Positions 1 to 5,322 of a DNA stretch of 6,571 nt are shown here, piece after piece. The translations under genes were made by a program, and so were the position numbers. Within the stretch, counting starts at the first letter, position 1; every line of letters begins with the position of its first letter. Source of the stretch: Immundisolibacteraceae bacterium (GTDB lineage: Bacteria > Pseudomonadota > Gammaproteobacteria > Immundisolibacterales > Immundisolibacteraceae); the NCBI GenBank assembly GCA_019090185.1, contig JAHRWJ010000065.1, positions 1 through 6,571 on the forward strand. Direction: 5' to 3'. Below the pieces are notes generated by a model. It saw only the letters and a program-made list of their open reading frames with translations, was not told the DNA's origin and made no database searches.

Positions 1-1345
1 CCGCCGGTTGCCATTGCTGCAAACTAAAACGGCCATAGCCGAGCCAGAAACTGGCCTCCGCATCCAGGGATGATTCTCCAATAGCCAAAAGCAGCTCATT
101 ACTAAGCTCAAACTCTCCCGCACGGGCATGTAACCTGGCCTTCAGCAGGCTCACATCTAGCGTGGTTGCTCCGATCCCGACCAGTCTCTGTAAGGCGGCA
201 GAATAGTTACCTGCACGCTCATCCGCACGGGCAGCCCTTAACCGAGTATCAACTTCATTACGGCTAAGCGTAACCGCTGGAGCGATCGATGACGCTTCCA
301 CGGCCACCGCCTGGGAAGTCGTTCCTGGAGTTTCTACCGGCTGATCAGCAGAACTCAGCGCATCAATTGGATCATCGGCGGTTAGCCCTTCAACCCCCGA
401 AAGCGCTTCCGAACGAGTACCTTCGGCCAGACCGCCTTCTTCACCGCTCAGATTGGTTAACCCGGCAACCGAATCATCGCTAGCGCTTTCAAGCTCAGCC
501 CGGCTACCGGTTGGCAACGCCAAATCAGGATCGGTGGCCGTCAATCCGGTTAAATCGCTATCAATCTCTAACTCCTGGCCATCCGTTGCGGTTAAGGCCG
601 AAACAGGGCTTCCAGCCTCGCCAACTACCTCGGGACTAGACGCGGTTAAACCGGCTACCTCATCTGCTTCAACCGCTGCTGCAGCAACGTCGGTTAACTT
701 TGCAACAGCCGAATTTATTGCCTCACCAGGTGGCAACTCATCTGTAGCGGCGGTTAGCGTTGCGACCATGCCATTATTCAGATCAGTCGAGCCACCATCG
801 GATTGAACCGCTGAACCTGTCACGTGCGTCAGCCCAACAAGCGCCAACTGCTCACCGGCTAAGGGCTGCTCGACTGATGGCTCACCTGATGGATCAACTG
901 CTGAACTCGTTAATGTCTGAACTTGCTGCCCAAGTTCAGACAAGCTGTCCTCAGATCGAACATCACCCAAACCCGCTACCCCGGTGGGGTCGGCTTCACC
1001 CTCGGTCAGCGCAGCCAATTCACTACTACCGAACCCACCGATAGTGGTAGAAACAGAAACAACCGCCGGCGACCGTGGTTCGATCGGCTCTCCCGGCGGA
1101 GCAACTGCCGGCAGTACTGGAGCAGATGAATTTACTGCCAATTCGCCTAATGAGGCTAAACCCGTATCCCTATTTGCACCACCAGCAAACCACCAGCCAA
1201 CGCCAGCTACCAGCAATAGCCCGATAACCACTAGCGGCGCCAGACGTGCCATTGAAGCTGTCGGTAACCTGGAATCCACAGCCGATGGTTCAGTTGTAGC
1301 CTGCTTATGCTGAACCTGCTTTAAGGCATCATCAATAATGCTCAT
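1..1345 (-). CDS. mshN: MshN-like pilus biogenesis protein, TPR domain (3' end cut off by window edge)
   Basis: The frame is open from an ATG at 1343-1345 to the left edge, giving 448 residues with no stop. The N-terminus MSIIDDALKQVQ resembles the short cytoplasmic start motif of MshN and GspB-type proteins. One membrane segment follows at about residues 34-55. Residues about 60-355 form an Ala/Ser/Gly/Asp/Glu-rich linker with little predicted fold and a recurring x-L-T motif. From about residue 362 the pattern becomes helical and TPR-like (for example RLRAARADERAGNYSAAL), and it continues off the window. By family knowledge this is an inner-membrane protein with a periplasmic TPR domain that works with the MshM ATPase in pilus assembly. 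It starts 69 bases after the mshM stop, in the same frame, with only a weak GGA upstream. The linker is longer than I would expect for MshN. The identification rests on N-terminal motif, architecture and position; no TPR repeat is complete enough to be certain. Confidence 0.78.
   Translation of the reverse strand, partial: MSIIDDALKQVQHKQATTEPSAVDSRLPTASMARLAPLVVIGLLLVAGVGWWFAGGANRDTGLASLGELAVNSSAPVLPAVAPPGEPIEPRSPAVVSVSTTIGGFGSSELAALTEGEADPTGVAGLGDVRSEDSLSELGQQVQTLTSSAVDPSGEPSVEQPLAGEQLALVGLTHVTGSAVQSDGGSTDLNNGMVATLTAATDELPPGEAINSAVAKLTDVAAAAVEADEVAGLTASSPEVVGEAGSPVSALTATDGQELEIDSDLTGLTATDPDLALPTGSRAELESASDDSVAGLTNLSGEEGGLAEGTRSEALSGVEGLTADDPIDALSSADQPVETPGTTSQAVAVEASSIAPAVTLSRNEVDTRLRAARADERAGNYSAALQRLVGIGATTLDVSLLKARLHARAGEFELSNELLLAIGESSLDAEASFWLGYGRFSLQQWQPA
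371..1015 (-). repeat. Degenerate protein-coding repeat, x-L-T(-A) motif in the MshN linker
   Basis: Within the mshN linker a short motif recurs with the leucine at residues 113, 145, 172, 197, 217, 233, 251, 268, 296 and 321, plus an extra LT at 265. Typical cores are GLTA, ALTA and TLTA, often followed by Ser/Thr/Asp. Spacing runs from 16 to 32 residues and is tightest (16-20) between 197 and 268. At DNA level the Leu-Thr pair is TTA ACC five times and CTA ACC twice, seen on the plus strand as recurrent GGTTA. The shared codons point to internal duplication rather than chance, but flanking units are too diverged to align by eye. Confidence 0.55.
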
Positions 1346-1414
1346 AGCGCTCTGTCCAAACTGAGGCCGTAGCTGGGGTAGTCGCGACCATTGGAGTTTT
1401 CAACGACCAATACG

Positions 1415-2341
1415 TTAATCCGAACCATATTCAATTTCTCTGGACGCTCTTCGAACATGGCCGGCAGCAACCTGCGGCGCAAACCCGGCGAAAGCCGCCA
1501 GAATTGCTCGACCACAAAGCAAATTAATCCGTCGCGGAATACCACCGGACAGTCGATAAAGCCACCAGTGAGCAGGGCCGGTGAGGCGAATACCTTGATC
1601 GCCGCCCTGACTGAACAGGCGATGATTCACATACTCTCGGGTCTGGCTCCGATTCAGCGGTTGTAGATGACAACGCACCGAAATCCGTTGGCGTAACTGA
1701 CGCAGGTCTCGTCTAGCCAGGGTATCGTCTAGCTCGGGCTGGCCAACCAAAATAATACTCAATAGCTTCTGTTTAGCGGTCTCAAGGTTGGTCAGGAGTC
1801 GAATACCTTCTAATACTTCCGGGTCAAGTCGGTGAGCTTCGTCAATAATAAGCACCACCTGCCGACCCTGCTGCGCCTCTTCTAAAAGCACCCGATAGAG
1901 CAACTCCACCAGGTGATGATAATTTCTCGAACGGGCGCTAGTACGGACGCCGGTCAAATCATGGATCACGTTGGCAATCAGGTAACCAAAATTCTGGGGG
2001 GGGTTGAGCAGATAGGCGGTATTGACCTCTTCAGCAGCCGAAAAATCATTGAGTATTTTTCGACATATCAGGGTTTTACCAAGCCCGACTTCTCCGGTCA
2101 GCACCGACAGAGAACCGCCTAACGCCGAATATTCAAGCTGCCGAATAGTCTCCATATGCTGATCAGCCGCATAAAGATAATCCAGATCAGGGGTTATTTT
2201 GAAAGGATCTTCCGCTAGCCCCATTGCCTGATAGACATGATCAGGTTTGAGTAGTGCCGGTTTACCTGCGCCGGTTTTAGCTTGCCCAGAATCCTCTGTT
2301 TGATCAGGAAATTCAGACTTAGGAGCAGCGGTTACTACCAT
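1415..2341 (-). CDS. mshM: MshM, ExeA/GspA-like AAA+ ATPase of the MSHA pilus
   Basis: This 308-residue protein shows a full AAA+ (ExeA/GspA family) signature. Walker A is GEVGLGKT at 83-90 and Walker B is VVLIIDEAH at 162-170. A sensor-1-like strand SIILVGQPEL lies at 195-204, arginine-finger-type residues RDLRQLRQRI at 211-220, and the sensor-2 segment GGIPRRIN at 267-273. The family's conserved opening aligns from about residue 37 (YQAMGLAEDPFKITPD), so the first 35 or so residues are an extra, polar extension. The ATG at 2341 overlaps the mshL stop by 7 bases, which suggests translational coupling. The next ATG (residue 40) would cut into the conserved block, so I keep the upstream start. 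Its role by family is ATP-driven help in secretin or pilus assembly at the inner membrane, paired with MshN as GspA pairs with GspB. An 8-base C run lies at residues 113-116. Confidence 0.9.
   Translation of the reverse strand: MVVTAAPKSEFPDQTEDSGQAKTGAGKPALLKPDHVYQAMGLAEDPFKITPDLDYLYAADQHMETIRQLEYSALGGSLSVLTGEVGLGKTLICRKILNDFSAAEEVNTAYLLNPPQNFGYLIANVIHDLTGVRTSARSRNYHHLVELLYRVLLEEAQQGRQVVLIIDEAHRLDPEVLEGIRLLTNLETAKQKLLSIILVGQPELDDTLARRDLRQLRQRISVRCHLQPLNRSQTREYVNHRLFSQGGDQGIRLTGPAHWWLYRLSGGIPRRINLLCGRAILAAFAGFAPQVAAGHVRRASREIEYGSD
1996..2003 (-). repeat. C8 homopolymer inside mshM
   Basis: The minus strand reads eight consecutive C at codons for Asn113-Pro114-Pro115-Gln116 of MshM, downstream of Walker A and upstream of Walker B. 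A gain or loss of one base here would frameshift the ATPase before its catalytic DEAH segment. Such tracts are typical slippage sites, but eight bases is at the short end for true phase variation. Confidence 0.9.
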
Positions 2342-3948
2342 GCGTATTGCGCTTGGTCGGTCTCAATAAATTCTGCCGTTGGGGTGATCATAATAACCAG
2401 TTCATTACGGTCATGGACGGTGGTGGTATCTCGAAATGCTGCTCCGACCAGTGGCAAGTCGCCTAGCAAAGGCACCTTGTTAACGATCTCGTTATCAGTT
2501 TGCTGAATCAGACCACCTATCACCGCAGTTTGGCCACTCCTCACCCGAACCACGGCTGAGGTTTGTTTAACATCAATAATCGGCGGGCCGACGTTGCCGG
2601 AAAAGGAGACATTGCCACCGGCATCAGTTTCTGGAAAACCAATTTGGGAAAGTTTGCGGGTAATGACCGGGGAAATTTCCAGGGTTATCCAGCCATCAGC
2701 TGAAACACTGGGCGTTACCTGCACCACTAACCCAATGGTCGCACTCTGCTGCTCGAACTGAGCAGGTTGAGCCGGGTCATCGCCGGCAGCCGGCACAAAA
2801 GCCTGAGTCTGTACATAATAGGGCTCGTCCCTGGCCACGCGAATCTGTGCGGTCTGATTATTCAGTACTTTTAATTTTGGCTGAGAAACCACATTCAAAT
2901 TACCCTGCTCCTGCAAGGCTTCGAGAATTACCTGGGTACCGCTGCCCACCGTCGCGGTCAAAAAAGTCTGGGCACCATCGGCACCCAATGGAATTCGACC
3001 GATATCATATTTGCCAATAGATAAAAGCTCAGGGCTACTCCAGTCAATACCCAGATTCATGGTTTCATCGAGTTCCACTTCAACAATCTTGGCATCGATA
3101 CTCACTTGACGCATGCTGCCCTGGCGTATCCGCTTCAGATACATTTCCATTCGGTCGACCACCCGCTTACTCGCGGTCACCGTCACCAGGCCAGCCGTGC
3201 GGTTAGCAACCACCTGCCCATCATCGCCAACCAGTTCAGCTAACTCTTCGGTGAGCTCTTCCCAGAAATCGACCACATTCTCCTGCTCGATCTCAAACTC
3301 ATTAGATCCTGTTGATTCACCGCTGCCAGAAACACCAAAGGCACCTGATTCGTTGTGGGATTCACTGCTACGGCGCAAACGTAAATAGTCGACATCGAAG
3401 GTTCGGGTAGTTTGCTGCCTAATTCGAATCAAGCGACCATCCATTTGCCAGCCGTAACCGTGCGCATCCAACAGAGCATCCAGCGCCAGCTCAAGCGGCA
3501 GGTCGGTGAAGTCGATGGTCAGCTCACCCTGCAGCCCACGATCTAAAACAAGGTTGAGCTCATTATCACGGGCGAACAGGCGCAATGCATCTGCTATTGG
3601 CACCCCAACAGCATGAAAATTGTAGTGCGGTTTGGCAGCCGCGACTGCGCTCTGAACCAGGGAGGGAAGTCGCCCCTGACGTTCAAGAACCGGCACCATT
3701 ACCGCATCAATATCAGCGGGTCGCGACACAGCTTCTGGTAGCGGCTTAGCAACCGCGACCGATCGTGGCACCACCTGATTAGCACAGCCGGATAGCAACA
3801 ACGCCAGGCAACAGAGGGCTAAATAACGAAAACCACTGTCCGATCTATTCTTTATCTGCCTCATGGGGATCTGTCTCATCGGGTATCTGATATCACTCGC
3901 AGCCGGTCGTGAAAAACGCAACCTATACAGATTCATGAAATTTCCCAT
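2335..3948 (-). CDS. mshL: MshL, outer-membrane secretin lipoprotein of the MSHA pilus
   Basis: This up-to-537-residue protein is a secretin, the outer-membrane ring that lets the pilus out. A lipoprotein signal is visible: hydrophobic YLALCCLALLL then lipobox LLSGC, with Cys55 the expected lipidated residue. An STN-type domain spans about 108-178 (FHAVGVPIADALRLFARDNE onward). An N1-like domain follows at about 184-275, interrupted by a Ser/Gly/Glu loop (193-220) before VVDFWEELTEEL, an arrangement I associate with MshL. The secretin core runs from about 280 (VSIDAKIVEVELDETMNLGI) through IGGLIQQT to the signature VPLLGDLPLVGAAFRDTT and ELVIMITP near 525. The start is uncertain, with in-frame ATGs at 3948, 3936, 3879 and 3864. 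The one at 3936 has the best ribosome-binding site, GGGA with a 6-base gap, whereas the one at 3864 gives a normal 26-residue lipoprotein leader. I report the longest frame. It ends in TAG overlapping the mshM start. Confidence 0.95.
   Translation of the reverse strand: MGNFMNLYRLRFSRPAASDIRYPMRQIPMRQIKNRSDSGFRYLALCCLALLLSGCANQVVPRSVAVAKPLPEAVSRPADIDAVMVPVLERQGRLPSLVQSAVAAAKPHYNFHAVGVPIADALRLFARDNELNLVLDRGLQGELTIDFTDLPLELALDALLDAHGYGWQMDGRLIRIRQQTTRTFDVDYLRLRRSSESHNESGAFGVSGSGESTGSNEFEIEQENVVDFWEELTEELAELVGDDGQVVANRTAGLVTVTASKRVVDRMEMYLKRIRQGSMRQVSIDAKIVEVELDETMNLGIDWSSPELLSIGKYDIGRIPLGADGAQTFLTATVGSGTQVILEALQEQGNLNVVSQPKLKVLNNQTAQIRVARDEPYYVQTQAFVPAAGDDPAQPAQFEQQSATIGLVVQVTPSVSADGWITLEISPVITRKLSQIGFPETDAGGNVSFSGNVGPPIIDVKQTSAVVRVRSGQTAVIGGLIQQTDNEIVNKVPLLGDLPLVGAAFRDTTTVHDRNELVIMITPTAEFIETDQAQYAW
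3850..3879 (-). repeat. Imperfect 15-bp tandem duplication at the mshL start region
   Basis: Two adjacent 15-base units on the minus strand, ATGAGACAGATCCCC then ATGAGGCAGATAAAG, encode MRQIP and MRQIK and so place two ATG codons 15 bases apart. The first ten bases match except for one. The second unit begins the most leader-like form of the lipoprotein signal peptide. Confidence 0.6.
3943..3946 (-). promoter_or_regulatory. Candidate ribosome-binding site for the second ATG of mshL (3936)
   Basis: GGGA on the minus strand sits 6 bases before the ATG at 3936 and overlaps the first ATG (3948), which itself has no purine-rich stretch upstream (CTATAAGTTTTC precedes it). This favours 3936 over 3948 as the ribosome start, though the resulting leader of 50 residues before the lipobox cysteine would be long. 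Confidence 0.35.
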
Positions 3949-4025
3949 GAAAACTTATAGTGGAGCCTGAACTATATCGCCTATCTAATTAAAAATAAAC
4001 ACAATTTCTTACTGGCCAAAAGCCG
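3949..4025 (-). other. AT-rich 77-base spacer between mshK and mshL
   Basis: The stretch between the mshK stop and the mshL frame is clearly richer in A/T than the genes around it, especially 3980-4010 (TTGTGT followed by TTATTTTTAATTAGATAG on the minus strand). There are TATAGT- and TATAAG-like hexamers near the mshL end, but neither has a good -35 partner at 16-18 bases. It could hold a weak internal promoter for mshL-mshM-mshN; I see no hairpin plus T-run that would terminate transcription. Confidence 0.25.
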
Positions 4026-4655
4026 CTAATATCGAAAGGAAACCTTGAAAAGCCCCATGTCACCGGTTATCTCTACCCCATCTGAGCTGATTAAGGTCAG
4101 TTCATATTGCATCGCTAACATCTCTCGCAACTGCTTGTGTTGCTCCAAAGAAAGCGCCCCTTCATCAAGATGATTCAGCTGTGGCTTGATTAAATCCCCC
4201 TGGGAACTGACCTGACGGTTAATCATCGCCACCCTACGACCGTCACGATCGAGGATGGCGTTGAGTTCAAACAGGCTAGTGGGGTGAAGAGACTCGCCGG
4301 TCTTCACCTCACCCGTATAAACCTTGGCAACCGCCAGTTGGCTGGTAAGTTCAAAACCTGGCTGACGAGGGTCATTGGCCAATAGAAAGGGATTGCGGCG
4401 ATAAGATATACCGGTAAGCTGGGTTAACCGTAACTGACCAATTTTCAATTGCACTTCTGGGCTATCCCCACCACCGGGCAAGAGCGGGCTGCTGGTCGAA
4501 CCTTTAGCAATGGCACCCTGTTTTGGTTTATTACTAGACAGGTCTATTAACGGCAGCACGATATTTCTGGCGCTATAAAGAATTGCTATCACTGAAAGCA
4601 GACCCACAAACCAGGGTTTCTGTAACCAGAGCCTTATCCGCTTAATAAAATTCAA
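4026..4655 (-). CDS. mshK: MshK-like inner-membrane protein with GspC/PilP-like periplasmic domain
   Basis: This 209-residue protein has a basic N-terminus (MNFIKRIRLWLQK), one membrane helix at about 15-37, a Ser/Gly/Pro/Lys linker, and a small periplasmic domain. Within it RRNPFLL (86-92) resembles the xxDPF-type motif of the family. LFELNAILDRDGRRVAMIN (128-146) followed by GDLI (153-156), and later YELTLISSDGVEI (184-196), fit the homology-region pattern of GspC, PilP and MshK, which link the inner-membrane complex to the secretin. Its place between mshJ and mshL supports mshK. The start codon is TTG (4653-4655) with GGGAG nine bases upstream. The next in-frame codon set upstream reaches a TAA after 13 codons with no other start. 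At 209 residues with a membrane anchor it is about twice the size of the MshK I recall from Vibrio, so a GspC-like protein in the mshK position is the fairer description. Confidence 0.62.
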   Translation of the reverse strand: MNFIKRIRLWLQKPWFVGLLSVIAILYSARNIVLPLIDLSSNKPKQGAIAKGSTSSPLLPGGGDSPEVQLKIGQLRLTQLTGISYRRNPFLLANDPRQPGFELTSQLAVAKVYTGEVKTGESLHPTSLFELNAILDRDGRRVAMINRQVSSQGDLIKPQLNHLDEGALSLEQHKQLREMLAMQYELTLISSDGVEITGDMGLFKVSFRY

Positions 4656-4664
4656 CCTGGAGCG

Positions 4665-4669
4665 CTCCC
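4665..4669 (-). promoter_or_regulatory. Ribosome-binding site that supports the TTG start of mshK
   Basis: GGGAG on the minus strand lies 9 bases before TTG at 4655. No ATG, GTG or TTG occurs in frame between this TTG and the upstream TAA, so the site decides the start. It lies within a near-palindrome at 4656-4671 (CCTGGAGCGCTCCCGG on the plus strand; only one pair, 4658/4669, breaks symmetry). Confidence 0.6.
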
Positions 4670-4746
4670 GGCCTGCTGGATCTGAAGAAGGTTATTCTGC
4701 TGCAGAAAACCTGAATCAATCCCGCGCCTTGAACCGCTGCAAAAAT

Positions 4747-5322
4747 TCAAAACAGCGCATCCTGTTCTACCGACTTACCGGTACCGGTCCATATCTGCAT
4801 CTGCATCTTGCCGGCAACGCTAGCTTCTGAACCCCGGTTGGTCAAATTAAAGCCACCTAACAAAAAATGCCACCGACTCGCCTGGCCTTGTAGATGGCCC
4901 ACATAGGTCTCAAGTAAATCATAAGGAACACCATCAAAGCTCAACTCAAGCTGGCGAGTAAAAACCCCGTCCATACTCTCAAACGACTCTGGCTCAGACA
5001 CAGCAACCCTGATATCAATGCCATATTGCTGCGCCATATCCTGTAACTGATCAACCAGGCCTGGCAAACCATCCGGTTCCTCAATTAACCGTAGCAACGC
5101 TGCGGCTCGAGTTTTTTCAGACTCCTCGGTATCCAGAGCATCACGCTGCCAACGCAAATTAGTAATTTTGAATTGCAACGCCTCCTGACGCATTGCTAAA
5201 GCCTCCACCTCAGCCCCCCCCGCCAGACGCACGCCAATCGACCAGTAAAACAGACCAACGGAAGCGAGCAATATTCCGCCAGCAATCCAGCGGGACTTGC
5301 TCATGTAGAGATGTGCAGCCAT
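4747..5322 (-). CDS. mshJ: MshJ, PilO/GspM-like inner-membrane assembly protein
   Basis: The protein has 191 residues. A short cytoplasmic start is followed by a membrane segment at about 12-30 (WIAGGILLASVGLFYWSIG). A likely coiled coil runs from about 37 to 80 (EVEALAMRQEALQFKITN and on). A periplasmic domain from about 85 to 178 has the alternating helix-strand pattern of PilO: LPGLVDQLQDMAQQYGIDIR, then QLELSFDGVPYDLLETYVGH, then WHFLLGGFNL and GKMQMQIWT. This matches the PilO family, which dimerises with PilN-like proteins in the alignment complex. The ATG shares one base with the mshI stop (TAATG), and GGAG lies 13 bases upstream inside mshI, so translation is probably coupled. A second ATG at 5304 (residue 7) has no ribosome site. 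The identification rests on architecture and position, since PilO proteins share little sequence. A G8 run lies at codons 34-37. Confidence 0.76.
   Translation of the reverse strand: MAAHLYMSKSRWIAGGILLASVGLFYWSIGVRLAGGAEVEALAMRQEALQFKITNLRWQRDALDTEESEKTRAAALLRLIEEPDGLPGLVDQLQDMAQQYGIDIRVAVSEPESFESMDGVFTRQLELSFDGVPYDLLETYVGHLQGQASRWHFLLGGFNLTNRGSEASVAGKMQMQIWTGTGKSVEQDALF
5214..5221 (-). repeat. G8 homopolymer inside mshJ
   Basis: Eight consecutive G on the minus strand (C8 on the plus strand) fall at codons for Ala34-Gly35-Gly36-Ala37 of MshJ, directly after the membrane segment. A one-base slip would remove the coiled coil and the whole periplasmic domain. Confidence 0.9.

Noticed and set aside
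453..1313. Several plus-strand open frames of 68-117 codons opposite mshN.
   Set aside because: They are Ser/Ala/Pro-rich, mutually overlapping shadows of the repetitive mshN linker, with no domain and no convincing ribosome site. mshN itself continues open through all of them.
1342..1545. A 67-codon minus-strand frame overlapping the end of mshM, whose TGA overlaps the mshN ATG (ATGA).
   Set aside because: The junction looks operon-like and could mean a frameshifted mshM tail. But MshM already ends at the expected distance after its conserved C-terminal helix, the first 40 codons overlap mshM coding sequence, and the peptide matches nothing I know.
3113..3388. A 91-codon plus-strand frame opposite mshL.
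   Set aside because: It lies antisense to the N1 region of a well-supported secretin, and its Ser/Arg-rich peptide has no recognisable pattern.
3949..4025. A transcription terminator or strong promoter between mshK and mshL.
   Set aside because: There is no GC-rich hairpin followed by a T run, and the -10-like hexamers lack -35 partners at proper spacing. It was kept only as an AT-rich spacer.
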